Shown: positions 34,017 through 43,315, counted from the stretch's first letter. The stretch is 64,000 nt of DNA from Bradyrhizobium lablabi (GCF_018129385.1 NZ_JAFCLN010000003.1:339501-403500), one strand, 5' to 3'. Translations and numbers: made by a program. Notes: a model not told the origin generated them from the sequence alone.

Positions 34017-35321
34017 TCAGGACATTTCCTTCTTCAGAATCTCCGCAAAGCGATCGAGGCAATCCTTGGCGGAAATCTTGCCCAGCATCGCCTGCTGGAT
34101 CAGCGGCACGCCGTCGGAGTCGATCTTGCCGCCCCAGCCGGGATAGGCGAGGTACGGGCTGACGACGCCGATGTCGAAGGACTTGATGAAGCCCGTCAGC
34201 GAGGGATCATTGGCGAATTCCGGCTGCTTCAGGATCGACTGGCGCGCCGGCAACAGGCCAAGCGTGGAATTGTATTTCAGGCTCGGCTCTTCCTCGAGCA
34301 TAAAGCTCATGAAGGCCCAGGCGCCGTCCTTGTTCCTGGCGGCCTTGAAGGTGGTGAGCGTCTCGGAGAACCAGAACGAGGCGCGCTTCTTGGCGGGGCC
34401 CACCGGCAGCGGCAGCGTGGCGAAATTGGCGATACCGACATTCTTCTTCTGCTGACCGCTGGAGCCGGAATTGTGCAGGTACATGCTGGTGACGCCGCGG
34501 CCGAAGGCTTCGACGATCTCGACGAAGCCGTCGGTGGCGATCGAGGGCGGCGTGACCTTGTGCTTGAGCGCGAGGTCGAGATACCAGGAGAAGGCGTCAA
34601 TCGCCTCCTTCGAGTTGATCACGACCTTGCCGTCCTTCAGCACTTCGGCGCCGTTGGCATAGGCGAACTCGCTGGGATAGAGCATCGCCCAAGTGCCGCT
34701 GCCGCGCATGCCAAAACCGTATTGATTCTTGTCTGATTTGGTGAGGCTTTTGGCGATGGCGAGGAATTCGTCCCAGGTCCAGTCGGGCGTCGGCTCCTTG
34801 AGGCCGAGTTCCTTGACGCGGTCGGTGCGGTAATAGATGCCGTCGAGCGTGACGGCGAGCGGCAGCGAAATGATCTTGTCGTTGATGGTGACGGTCTGCC
34901 AGGCCGTCGGCGCGACATCGGCGTAATGTTTCCAGGCTTTGGCGCGCGCGGTGATATCTTCGACCGCGCCCATGCCGTTGAACTGGCCGATCCAGTTGTC
35001 CCAAGCCTGGCACAGATCCGGCGGATTGCCGCCGGTGATCGAGGAGATCAGCTTTTGCCGCGCCTGCGCCTGCGGCACATATTCGATCTGCACCGCAAAA
35101 TCCTTTTGCGACTGGTTGAAGCGCTCGGCGAGCGAATTCATCAGCGCAATGCGCGTCGGCTCGGGAACGCTCCACTGGAAGCGCACCGGCTGGGCGCCCC
35201 ACGCCTTGCGCGGGCCGATATAGGGCGCGTCCCACCAGGCGAGGTCAGCCGCGGCGATGACGCCTGCGCCGGCCAATGTGTGCAAGAGTTTTCGACGAGA
35301 AAGCGTAGTGCGCTCATCCAT
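34017..35321 (-). CDS. ABC transporter sugar-binding protein with Tat-type signal
   Basis: A 434-residue family 1 extracellular solute-binding protein. The N-terminus TTLSRRKLLHTLAGAGVIAA is a twin-arginine signal. The mature part has the MalE-like start VRFQWSVPEPTRIALMNSLA and GGNPPDLCQAWDNW. The start at 35321 is six bases after GGGAGGG; the longer frame has none. It delivers a sugar or polyol to the two permeases encoded downstream. Ligand not assignable. Confidence 0.88.
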   Translation of the reverse strand: MDERTTLSRRKLLHTLAGAGVIAAADLAWWDAPYIGPRKAWGAQPVRFQWSVPEPTRIALMNSLAERFNQSQKDFAVQIEYVPQAQARQKLISSITGGNPPDLCQAWDNWIGQFNGMGAVEDITARAKAWKHYADVAPTAWQTVTINDKIISLPLAVTLDGIYYRTDRVKELGLKEPTPDWTWDEFLAIAKSLTKSDKNQYGFGMRGSGTWAMLYPSEFAYANGAEVLKDGKVVINSKEAIDAFSWYLDLALKHKVTPPSIATDGFVEIVEAFGRGVTSMYLHNSGSSGQQKKNVGIANFATLPLPVGPAKKRASFWFSETLTTFKAARNKDGAWAFMSFMLEEEPSLKYNSTLGLLPARQSILKQPEFANDPSLTGFIKSFDIGVVSPYLAYPGWGGKIDSDGVPLIQQAMLGKISAKDCLDRFAEILKKEMS

Positions 35322-35346
35322 GGCAGACCCTCCCGCTTCATGTTTG

Positions 35347-35414
35347 AGCATGATCTTTCGGAAAACCGGTGCCCCCCGCATCAAGTGCGGGGCAGGCTTT
35401 TCCGAGATCATGCT
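35347..35414. repeat. RIME-like palindromic repeat
   Basis: AGCATGATCTTTCGGAAAAC at one end and TTTTCCGAGATCATGCT at the other form an inverted repeat around a GCCCCCCGCA/TGCGGGGC inner pair. The type resembles the rhizobial intergenic mosaic elements. It lies upstream of the sugar-binding protein gene. Confidence 0.75.
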
Positions 35415-35552
35415 ATTGGCCTTGTTGCGGCCATTAGCGGGATGATGCCACAGCAACCGAAGCGGGAAAAGCAGTCAGGCGTGCAGCGCGATACGCTCGA
35501 GTCTCTTTTTATTTTCGACTGCCCACCAAAATGATCGCAATCATTTTTTTGT

Positions 35553-35581
35553 AGCGCGTCAGGCACTCACGCTGACGCGCT
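35553..35581. terminator. Stem-loop at the 3' end of the Pro/Gln-rich gene
   Basis: AGCGCGTCAG and CTGACGCGCT form a perfect ten-base stem with a nine-base loop, six bases after the stop of the minus-strand gene. No T-run follows on the minus strand, so it is a possible rather than typical terminator. Confidence 0.4.
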
Positions 35582-35586
35582 GGATA

Positions 35587-36270
35587 CTAATCGTCGTCTC
35601 CGCCGAACAGCCGGATGCGCGGCATCTCGATCCGCTCGACCCTCGGCTCGGAGGCAAACAGCGGCCGCTGCTCGGTGTCTTCGCGCACCCTTCGCTCGAC
35701 GTCGCGCAGATCGGCGTCATCGTCGCGCTGGCGCCATTTGCGCCGTTCGGCCCAATGCTGGCGGCGTTCGCGTTCGGCCTTGCGTTTTTCTTCGCGGCGG
35801 GGGTCGCGCTTCACGTCGGCGTCACGCGCCTTGGCGTAAGATTCCTGCGGTGCTGCTTTTTCTTCGCGCGCTGCGGGCTGTTCGGCGGCGGCAACGGGCT
35901 GTGCAGCGGGAGGATTGGCCGGCGGTGCGGCCGCCTGCTGCGGCACAGGCTGGGGCGGCGCTTGCTGCGGCTGAGCTTGTTGCGGCTGGGCTTGTTGCGG
36001 TTGTGCCGGCTGCGGTTGAGGTGGCGTCTCGGCGACGGCGGCGGAAACCTGCGGCGCGGGGAGATAAGGCACCGGTTCGGGCGCCGCCTTGTTGGTGGCG
36101 GGGATCGGCTCCGGCGACGCCCGCCGCTCCAGCCGCGAGACCTCGCTGCTGCCGTGCTTCTCGGGGTGCGGACTGACGATACTGAAGAACAGGTATCCGC
36201 CGCCGAGGCCCGCGGCGATCGCCGCGATCACGGTTCCGGCGCCTGCGAAATAGGCGGTTGAACTGCGCAT
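35587..36270 (-). CDS. Membrane-anchored Pro/Gln-rich protein
   Basis: A 227-residue protein with one N-terminal span (VIAAIAAGLGGGYLFFSIV), then a Pro/Gln/Ala low-complexity region with PQQAQ repeats (about residues 78-125) and a highly charged Arg/Glu-rich C-terminal part. No enzymatic domain. The form suggests a protein that spans the periplasm or binds a polyanion, but function is unknown. It is divergent from the response-regulator gene. Confidence 0.7.
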   Translation of the reverse strand: MRSSTAYFAGAGTVIAAIAAGLGGGYLFFSIVSPHPEKHGSSEVSRLERRASPEPIPATNKAAPEPVPYLPAPQVSAAVAETPPQPQPAQPQQAQPQQAQPQQAPPQPVPQQAAAPPANPPAAQPVAAAEQPAAREEKAAPQESYAKARDADVKRDPRREEKRKAERERRQHWAERRKWRQRDDDADLRDVERRVREDTEQRPLFASEPRVERIEMPRIRLFGGDDD

Positions 36271-36471
36271 ATTGTCTCTCCCTCTCCCGCGGAAAACGTC
36301 GGGTAAGGGCCGATGTTCCGGCAGGAACTGTCGCGGCGATCACTCAAATGCGAGCCTCTATGGAGAGTGCGCCGCCGCTAACCACCCCCATGAATATGGC
36401 TGTCGCAATCGCTGTTCCCGGCGCTAGAATGCGCCGTGGCTGCGGGGACAGCGGCAGGAAGCACCCATCCG

Positions 36472-37149
36472 ATGACTGTGTTGAGCGATGAGCGGGCCTC
36501 GCAGGCAATTTCCGTGTTGCTCGTCGAGGATGACGCGCCGACCTCGTGGCGGCTACAGGACGCGCTGACGAGTGCCGGCTTCCAGGTCACGGCCGCCGCG
36601 ACGCTCGCCGAGGCGCGCGCCTGCCTTTCGCGCGGCGGTCCAAAAGTGCTGCTGACCGACCTGCAACTGCCCGACGGCCACGGCGTCGAGCTGATCCGCG
36701 AAACACGGCGGCGCTTTCCCGATACCGAAATCATGGTGATCTCGATCCTCGGCGATGAGGAGAGCGTGATCTCGGCCATCACCGTCGGCGCCACCGGCTA
36801 TCTGCTCAAGGATGCGTTTCCGACCGACATCGCCACCACCGTGCACGATCTCGTCGCCGGGCATTCGCCGATCTCGGCCTCGATCGCGCGTTTCATCGTG
36901 CGCCGGACGCAGGCGACCGTCGAGCCGCCGCCGGGGCCGCAACTCAACACCGCAAAATTGACGCCGCGCGAGATCGATATCCTCTGGGGCATCGCCAAGG
37001 GTTTTAGCTACGCCGAGATCGCGGGCCATCTCGGCATGTCGCGCCAGACCGTGCCCGGCCACATCAAGAGCATCTACCGCAAGCTCGAAGTGCATACCCG
37101 CGGCGAAGCGGTGTTCGAGGCGCTACAGCAGGGCCTGATCAAACTGTGA
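36472..37149 (+). CDS. NarL/LuxR-type response regulator
   Basis: A 225-residue response regulator. The receiver domain has the acidic pair EDD at 19-21, the phospho-acceptor Asp63 in VLLTDLQLPDGHG and the Lys in GYLLKD. The output domain is a LuxR helix-turn-helix, LTPREIDILWGIAKGFSYAE. The start at 36472 was preferred over a GTG at 36436 because GGAA lies upstream. Its stop overlaps the start of the histidine kinase gene by four bases, so the pair is a two-component system with coupled translation. Signal unknown. Confidence 0.9.
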   Translation: MTVLSDERASQAISVLLVEDDAPTSWRLQDALTSAGFQVTAAATLAEARACLSRGGPKVLLTDLQLPDGHGVELIRETRRRFPDTEIMVISILGDEESVISAITVGATGYLLKDAFPTDIATTVHDLVAGHSPISASIARFIVRRTQATVEPPPGPQLNTAKLTPREIDILWGIAKGFSYAEIAGHLGMSRQTVPGHIKSIYRKLEVHTRGEAVFEALQQGLIKL

Positions 37150-39062
37150 GCGAGATGGCGGCGAAGATAGCGCTGCCGGCCCGGCACCGGCGATGGCCTT
37201 CCCGGCTCGTCCCCTATCTGCTGCTACAGGCGCTAATTGCCGGGCTGTGCGTACTGGCGTTGCCGCTGTCGCTGCCGGAGCCGCCGGCGCAATATCGCAT
37301 CACCGACTTCAGGATGATCGAAGACGGCACCGAGCGCCTGGTGGCGCTGCCTCACTTCACCGCGCCGCGCTATGCCCCGGACGATTCACCGCGCTTTGCC
37401 GCACAATTCGTCCGGCCACATGCCGAAGCAGGCCGTGCGTGGTCGGTGTTCCTGCCGCGCTTCACCAATGGCGTGGAGGTGACGGTCAACGGGGTCATCG
37501 TCCACGACAGCCGGCGCGATCCCGCCGCCAACCGGCCCGACCGCAATACGCCGCAGATCGCGGACATCCCGGCGCCAATCCTGCGCGACGGCGTCAACGA
37601 TCTGTCGATCCGCCTGTTCGTATGGGGCCCGATCCCGGGTTTTCTCGACCGCATCTGGGTCGGAGCGGACGAGGTGCTGCGGCCGTATTACGACCTGCGG
37701 ACGCAGTTGTTCGTGACGCTGCCTGTCGTGTTCTCGGCATGGCAGGCGATCCTCACCGTCATCCTCGGCATCATGTGGGTGATGCGCCGGCACGAGCCGG
37801 CCTATGGCGTGCTGGCGGCGGCGATGGCGGTGGGATTTATCCAGGCCTTCACGCAGACGCCGATGGACGAGACCCCGCTTTCCCGGCTGAACGTCTTCCT
37901 GATTTCGTCGGCGCCGCTGGAATGCGCGCTGGTGCTGACGTTCACGCTGCTGCTGTCGGGGTTGAAGTGGCAACGCTGGTGGCTGGTGTTCTTCGCGCCC
38001 GCCATGCTGCTTGCGCTGGCAGGCTTGATCGGCAGCCAGGCGACGGCGCGCGCGCTGTATCCCGTGCTGGCCGTGCCGACGGTCGGCACATCGCTGCTGG
38101 TCATGGCCTTCGTCTCGGCGCGCTCGGCGGTACGGCGGCAGAATGTTGCAAGCTTCCTGCTCGGCTGCGCCGTGACAATCATGCTGACCTGCTGGATCGT
38201 CGACCTGCTCTCGGTGTTCCAGATCGTGCCCAACCGCATCTTCACCTCGCGGCTGTCCTATTCGGCCATGCTGGTGGCGATCGGCGCCGGTCTGACCTGG
38301 CGGTTCGCCCGCGCCCTCAACGAGGTCGACAGCTTTGCCGGCCAGTTGGTGACGCGGGTGCGCCAGGCCGAGGAGCGGCTGAAGGCGAGCTTTGCCCGCG
38401 AGGAAGAGCGCGCCCGCGCCGCCGCGCTCGCGCGGGAGCGCACGCGGCTGATGCGCGACCTGCATGATGGCCTCGGCGGCCAGCTCGTCAGCATCGTGGC
38501 GCTGAGCGAGCGCGCAGAGGCCGGCGGGCCGATCGGCGACGCCGCCCGCGCGGCGCTGCGGGATTTGCGCGTCGTGATCGATTCGATGGACGACATCGGC
38601 GGCGACCTGATGCTGGCGCTAGGATCGTGGCGCGAGCGAGCCGTGGCGCAACTGCGGCCGCATGACATCGCGCTCGATTTCCGGATCCTGACGCCGCAGG
38701 GCCTGCCGGTTCATCCCGAGTTGCGGCCGTGGCACGTGCTCCAGATCGTGCGTATCCTGGACGAAGCGCTCACCAATGCGGTCAAGCATTCCGGCGCGCG
38801 CCGCATCACGGTGAGCATCGAGACGATCGATGATGCCGGCCCGCAAGGCCGCATCACCATCCAGGACGACGGCAAGGGTTTTGAGCTGGTGGCCGGCGAC
38901 GGGGGTTTCGCCAGCCACCAGGGCGGGCGCGGCCTGCGCAATATGCAGAGCCGCGCCGCGCGCTGCGGCGCGGAGCTGGTGCTGAACTCCGATGCCGCCG
39001 GCACGCAGGTGAGGCTGACATTGCCTCACCGCCTTCCCGACAGCGACGGCGCGGGAAGTTAG
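37146..39062 (+). CDS. Sensor histidine kinase, NarX/UhpB (HisKA_3) type with 7TM sensor
   Basis: A 638-residue kinase. After an N-terminal span comes an extracytoplasmic beta-rich domain (residues 40-180, 7TMR-DISMED2-like), about seven hydrophobic spans (190-390), a helical linker, the dimerisation/phosphorylation motif LMRDLHDGLGGQ with His440, and the ATPase motifs ALTNAVKHSG, DDGKGF and GGRGLRNMQSRA. Such 7TM-DISM kinases sense carbohydrates or other envelope ligands. GTG start, coupled to the response regulator upstream. Ligand not known. Confidence 0.88.
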   Translation: MSEMAAKIALPARHRRWPSRLVPYLLLQALIAGLCVLALPLSLPEPPAQYRITDFRMIEDGTERLVALPHFTAPRYAPDDSPRFAAQFVRPHAEAGRAWSVFLPRFTNGVEVTVNGVIVHDSRRDPAANRPDRNTPQIADIPAPILRDGVNDLSIRLFVWGPIPGFLDRIWVGADEVLRPYYDLRTQLFVTLPVVFSAWQAILTVILGIMWVMRRHEPAYGVLAAAMAVGFIQAFTQTPMDETPLSRLNVFLISSAPLECALVLTFTLLLSGLKWQRWWLVFFAPAMLLALAGLIGSQATARALYPVLAVPTVGTSLLVMAFVSARSAVRRQNVASFLLGCAVTIMLTCWIVDLLSVFQIVPNRIFTSRLSYSAMLVAIGAGLTWRFARALNEVDSFAGQLVTRVRQAEERLKASFAREEERARAAALARERTRLMRDLHDGLGGQLVSIVALSERAEAGGPIGDAARAALRDLRVVIDSMDDIGGDLMLALGSWRERAVAQLRPHDIALDFRILTPQGLPVHPELRPWHVLQIVRILDEALTNAVKHSGARRITVSIETIDDAGPQGRITIQDDGKGFELVAGDGGFASHQGGRGLRNMQSRAARCGAELVLNSDAAGTQVRLTLPHRLPDSDGAGS

Positions 39063-39337
39063 CGCCTTCCGACGCGGTTGACGGGGCCGCCGCGATTCAT
39101 CGGCGTGCCGGGACGGACACCGACGCCGGGCGCACCGACGCCGACGGTGCCGACACCCACGGGCGTTGCGACGGCTGCTGCAACGGGCGTCGGCCGCGCC
39201 ACGCAGCCCTTCGGCACGCCGACCGTCTTGCAATAGACCACCGCGGCCTGCGCCGAATTTGCGCCAAGCGAAACCGACGCGGCGGCGAGCGCCACCAGCG
39301 TCACGCTTGCACCCAGCCATCCTGCTTTCTTCGACAT
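39059..39337 (-). CDS. Small secreted Gly/Val-rich protein
   Basis: A 92-residue protein with a signal peptide (residues 3-32, ending AQA), then VVYCKTVGVPKGCV with two Cys, then a Gly/Val/Pro-rich repetitive tail (VGVGTVGVGAPGVGV). The ATG at 39337 follows GGGAGAG; the open frame extends upstream without ribosome-binding site. Its stop overlaps the end of the kinase gene convergently. Uncharacterised family. Confidence 0.72.
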   Translation of the reverse strand: MSKKAGWLGASVTLVALAAASVSLGANSAQAAVVYCKTVGVPKGCVARPTPVAAAVATPVGVGTVGVGAPGVGVRPGTPMNRGGPVNRVGRR

Positions 39338-39567
39338 CTCGATCTCTCCCATTTGCCGTGCGGCCTTGCGGACAACCGACCGGTCGTCGCAGCCGACGCG
39401 GGAGCTTGATGGCGCAGGCGAGTGCGCCGAAACATGCCATGAAGATGGGGGATCGATGAAACCGCGCGCGATCGCACGCCATGAACATGGCATGGACCGA
39501 GGCCCCCGCCGCGACGATGGTCCGCCCGCTCGTTCGAACCCCATTGTCCCAACGTCAGAGGCGATCC

Positions 39568-39813
39568 ATGAAAATGTCGAACCATTTCGCGTCCGCCGCG
39601 CTCTCCCTCGTGATCCTCACCGCCAACGCCTTCCTGCCCGCCTCGGCGCAATCCGGCCCGACGCTTCAGGAGCAGATGGCCTGCCGCGGCGATGCCGGCA
39701 AATACTGCGCCGAGCATGTCGGCAAGCCGCCGCAGATGAATGCGTGCCTGCGCGCGAACAAGGACAAGCTTTCGGAGTCCTGCCGCAAGGTCGTGGAAGC
39801 GCGCGGCGGCTGA
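39568..39813 (+). CDS. Secreted cysteine-rich repeat protein
   Basis: An 81-residue protein with a signal peptide ending ASA and a mature part holding CRGDAGKYCAEHVGKPPQMN, then ACL and SESC, four Cys spaced like the cysteine-rich repeat found in GLG1-type modules and in many small alphaproteobacterial proteins. Start 39568 has GAGGCG upstream. Function unknown. Confidence 0.72.
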   Translation: MKMSNHFASAALSLVILTANAFLPASAQSGPTLQEQMACRGDAGKYCAEHVGKPPQMNACLRANKDKLSESCRKVVEARGG

Positions 39814-40012
39814 GGCTGATTACGGCGTCAGGATTTGTGCCCGCGTTGCTGCCCGAGCAGCGCGGTTGCGGAAGTCGCAGAAATGTCGTGGTGAGCGGAA
39901 GCGACTGAAATTACATTCACGGCTTCGGCGTGGAACCAGCCGGAGCGAGCGGACACCACTTCCCCCAAGCCTGATATGTGGTGCGCAAGGGGCTTGCTTC
40001 AAGAGTGGGCTC

Positions 40013-40053
40013 ATCCCGTAGAACCGCCGGCCTGAGCCGGAAACTACGGGGAT
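40013..40053 (+). promoter_or_regulatory. Stem-loop occluding the ribosome-binding site of the flavin monooxygenase gene
   Basis: ATCCCGTAG (40013-40021) pairs with CTACGGGGAT (40044-40053, one bulged G), with an inner CCGG/CCGG stem. The 3' arm contains GGGGAT, the ribosome-binding site seven bases before the ATG at 40060. The fold would block translation unless opened. No known riboswitch class recognised. Confidence 0.5.
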
Positions 40054-40059
40054 CACGAA

Positions 40060-41556
40060 ATGACTGTATTGCTGTCAACGCGCCGGTCGCGCGCGGCTAC
40101 GACCGATCATGCGGTGGTGATTGCCGGAGCAGGTCCGACGGGGCTGATGCTGGCGGGCGAACTGGCACTCGCCAGCATCGACGTGGCCATCGTCGAGCGG
40201 CGCCCCAACCAGGACCTCGCTGGCAGGCGCGCCGGCGGCCTGCACGCGCGCTCCATCGAGATCCTCGACCAGCGCGGAATCGCCGACCGGTTCCTCTCGC
40301 AGGGAAAGACGGGCCAGATCGCAGGCTTCGCCTGGATGCCGCTGGATATCAGCGACTTCCCTACGCGGCACAATTACGGGCTCGCCCTGAAACAGAACGA
40401 CATCGAGCGCATCCTCGCCGGTTGGGTCGATGAGCTGGCGGTGCCGATCTACCGCGAACGTGAAGTGACGGGGTTTGCGCAGGACGACACCGGCGTCGGT
40501 ATCGAACTGTCCGACGGTTCGTCGCTGCGGGCAAACTATCTCGTCGGCTGCGATGGCGGACGCAGCGTGGTCCGCAAAACCGCCGGCATCGAATTCCCCG
40601 GATGGGACCCGACAATCAGCCACCTCATTGCGGAGGTCGAGATCACAGAAGAGCCGCAATGGGGCTTGCGCCGCGACGCGCTCGGCATCCATGCCTGGAG
40701 CAAGCTGGAACATGGAACGGGCGTGATGGTGACCGAGCAGCGCCGCGACCGGACCGGCGAACCCAGCTCGAGTGATCTCCGTGAAGAGCTCACCGCCGTC
40801 TACGGGACCGATTACGGAGTCCACGCGGCAACCTCGATCTCCCGCTTCACCGATATGACGCGGCAGGCGGCGTCCTACCGCAAGGGAAGAGTGCTGCTGG
40901 CCGGAGACGCCGCGCATGTTCATTACCCCGCAGGTGGACAGGGCCTCAACACCGGCGTGCAGGATGCGGTGAATCTGGGATGGAAGCTCGCCCAAGTGCT
41001 CAGCGGGATATCGCCGGAAAGCCTGCTGGATACCTACCATGCGGAGCGGCACCCGGTCGCCGCCACGGTGTTGCGCAACACGATGGCTCAGGTCGCGCTG
41101 CTGCGCACGGATGAGCGCACCGACGCGTTGCGCGACATCATGGCCGATCTGCTTGGGATGGACTCGCCGCGCAAGCGGATCGCCGCGATGCTGTCCGGTC
41201 TCGACGTTCGCTACGACCTTGGCGAGGGACATCCGCTGCTCGGACGCCGCATGCCCGACCTCGATCTCGTCACATCGGATGGTCCGCTGCGGGTCTTTTC
41301 CCTCCTGCACCATGCGCGGCCGGTGCTGCTGAACTTCGGTGAGCCCGGCAGCCTCGACATCACCTCATGGAAGGATCGGGTGCAGCAGATCGATGCAAAA
41401 TATACCGGCGAGTGGGAGCTTCCGGTGATCGGCGTCGTTACCGCTCCGGAAGCCCTGCTGATTCGGCCGGACGGATATGTGGCGTGGGTGGGGGACGGGT
41501 CGGCGCTGCGACTTACTGACGCCCTGACCTTCTGGTTTGGACCACCGGCCGGGTAA
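40060..41556 (+). CDS. FAD-dependent aromatic/polyketide monooxygenase (PheA/TfdB type)
   Basis: A 498-residue group A flavoprotein hydroxylase. GAGPTGLMLAGELA (residues 24-37) binds FAD ADP; VGCDGGRSVVRK is the DG motif; VLLAGDAAHVHYPAGGQGLN is the GD motif that binds the ribityl chain. A C-terminal thioredoxin-like domain without CxxC follows from about residue 390. This architecture is shared with phenol hydroxylases and with rifampicin monooxygenase; the sequence fits the latter group at least as well, so antibiotic inactivation is a possibility. Its ribosome-binding site lies in a hairpin. Confidence 0.83.
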   Translation: MTVLLSTRRSRAATTDHAVVIAGAGPTGLMLAGELALASIDVAIVERRPNQDLAGRRAGGLHARSIEILDQRGIADRFLSQGKTGQIAGFAWMPLDISDFPTRHNYGLALKQNDIERILAGWVDELAVPIYREREVTGFAQDDTGVGIELSDGSSLRANYLVGCDGGRSVVRKTAGIEFPGWDPTISHLIAEVEITEEPQWGLRRDALGIHAWSKLEHGTGVMVTEQRRDRTGEPSSSDLREELTAVYGTDYGVHAATSISRFTDMTRQAASYRKGRVLLAGDAAHVHYPAGGQGLNTGVQDAVNLGWKLAQVLSGISPESLLDTYHAERHPVAATVLRNTMAQVALLRTDERTDALRDIMADLLGMDSPRKRIAAMLSGLDVRYDLGEGHPLLGRRMPDLDLVTSDGPLRVFSLLHHARPVLLNFGEPGSLDITSWKDRVQQIDAKYTGEWELPVIGVVTAPEALLIRPDGYVAWVGDGSALRLTDALTFWFGPPAG

Positions 41557-41731
41557 TCGTGCGGGTTTCCAATGAGATCGGGAGGAAAAGCATCCCGGAC
41601 AGACGGCTGCGGCAATTTCGGCCTGGGCCGCTCTTCCGGCTGCGCGGGCCGTCGTATATGAGATTTGTTCAGCAAACGCGCCGATAGTTGCTGGCATTTC
41701 GACAGTTGCAGGCATTTCGACCAGGGATCGC

Positions 41732-43315
41732 ATGGCAAATCGATTGACAACGATGCAACCCACCGTGGCGATGCGGCGCTGGCGGCCTGCCGCCATCATG
41801 ACCTTCGCGGCCATCACCGCGCTGACGGCGCTGACCACCGGCGCCGCGGCGCGACAGGCGCGCCCCACGGCACCCACCGAGGCAACGGCGCCGCGCGATG
41901 CCGGCGAGCCGATCATGGCGATCGTTTCGATCAAGAGCCAGCAGGTCATCTTCTACGACGCCGAGGGGTGGATTTTCCGCGCGCCGGTATCGACCGGCAC
42001 GACGGGGCGCGAGACGCCGGCCGGCGTGTTCGCGCTGGTCGAGAAGAACAAGGACCACCGCTCGAACATGTATGACGATGCCGAGATGCCGAACATGCAG
42101 CGCATCACCTGGAACGGCATCGCGCTGCACGGCGGCTCCTTGCCCGGGTATGCCGCCTCGCACGGCTGCGTGCGGATGCCCTACGGCTTTGCGGAAAAGA
42201 TGTTCGACAAGACGCGGATCGGGATGCGGGTGATCATCTCGCCGCACGACGCGGCCCCGGTCGACATTACCCACCCGGCGCTGTTCATGCCGAAGGCGGA
42301 AGCCATCGCAGCCGCACCGGCGCGTGCCGAGACGGCCACGCGTGAGGCCGAGGAAGCTGCCAAGGCAGCCGCCGAGGCCAAGAAGACCGCAGCAACTGCG
42401 GCGCGCGATGCGGCATCGATGACCGCGGCCCTGCGCAAGCTGGAAACGCTGAAGACCCGCGCGGACGCCGAGCTCGCATTCACCGACAAGGCGCTCGCCA
42501 ACGCCAAGACAGATCAGGCCAGGGCGCAAGCCGAGGACCGCAAGCAGAAGGCCGCCCTCAAGGCCGCAGAAGCTGCAACGCAGTTAGAGGCCGCCAGGGC
42601 CGATGCGAAATCGAGGCCCGATCCCGCTGCTGCCAAGGAAGCCGCGAAAGTGGCCGACAAAAAGAAGGCCGATACCGCCAGAGCGACGACCGACGCCAGG
42701 CTCGCGCTCGAACCGGTCTCGATCTACATCAGCCGCGCGACGCAGAAGCTGTACGTGCGTCGCAACACCCATAAGCCCGCACCCGACGGCGGCGGCGAGG
42801 TGTTCGATACTTCCATCGAGGTTCCGATCACGATCCGCGATCCCGGCAGGAAGATCGGCACGCATATTTTCACGGCAATGGCGAAGAGCGACGCAGGCCT
42901 GCGCTGGAGCGCCGTCACGATCGACGATGCCGATGACGCCAAAAACGCGCTCGACCGCATCACCATCCCGCAGGACGTGCTCGATCGCGTCGCGCCGACC
43001 GCCTTGCCGCGGTCCTCGATCATCATCTCGGACGAAGCGCTGAGCAAAGAGACCAACTATCGCACCGAGTTCGTGGCGGTGCTGAGCAACCAGCCGCAGG
43101 GCGGCTTCATCACGCGTCCGCGCACACCGGATGTCCTGATTGCGGGCGGCAACGATTGGGGCGCCGACAGCTTCTTCCCGTTCTTCCAGCAGAATCCGTC
43201 GCCGCAGCCTGCCAATACGCGGCGGCGCGGCGGCGGGCAGCAGCAATATTATCAAGGCGGCCAATACTACCAACAAGGCGGGCAGGTTTATCAGCAACGC
43301 GGCTGGTCGTGGTAA
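41732..43315 (+). CDS. L,D-transpeptidase with second, degenerate YkuD-like domain
   Basis: A 527-residue cell-wall enzyme. After a signal segment (residues 15-40) the YkuD domain spans about 60-165, with HGG...SHGCVRMP and catalytic Cys146. Then an Ala/Lys/Glu-rich coiled coil (about 190-325), then a second domain beginning SIYISRATQKLYVRRNT that resembles the start of another YkuD domain but has no SHGC motif. The C-terminus is Gln/Tyr/Gly-rich (YYQGGQYYQQGGQ). It forms 3-3 crosslinks or attaches proteins to peptidoglycan. Monocistronic. Confidence 0.85.
   Translation: MANRLTTMQPTVAMRRWRPAAIMTFAAITALTALTTGAAARQARPTAPTEATAPRDAGEPIMAIVSIKSQQVIFYDAEGWIFRAPVSTGTTGRETPAGVFALVEKNKDHRSNMYDDAEMPNMQRITWNGIALHGGSLPGYAASHGCVRMPYGFAEKMFDKTRIGMRVIISPHDAAPVDITHPALFMPKAEAIAAAPARAETATREAEEAAKAAAEAKKTAATAARDAASMTAALRKLETLKTRADAELAFTDKALANAKTDQARAQAEDRKQKAALKAAEAATQLEAARADAKSRPDPAAAKEAAKVADKKKADTARATTDARLALEPVSIYISRATQKLYVRRNTHKPAPDGGGEVFDTSIEVPITIRDPGRKIGTHIFTAMAKSDAGLRWSAVTIDDADDAKNALDRITIPQDVLDRVAPTALPRSSIIISDEALSKETNYRTEFVAVLSNQPQGGFITRPRTPDVLIAGGNDWGADSFFPFFQQNPSPQPANTRRRGGGQQQYYQGGQYYQQGGQVYQQRGWSW

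Noticed and set aside
37193..38467. 424-codon frame within the histidine kinase gene
   Set aside because: Ala/Arg/Gly-rich translation without motifs; the kinase frame holds HisKA_3 and ATPase motifs.
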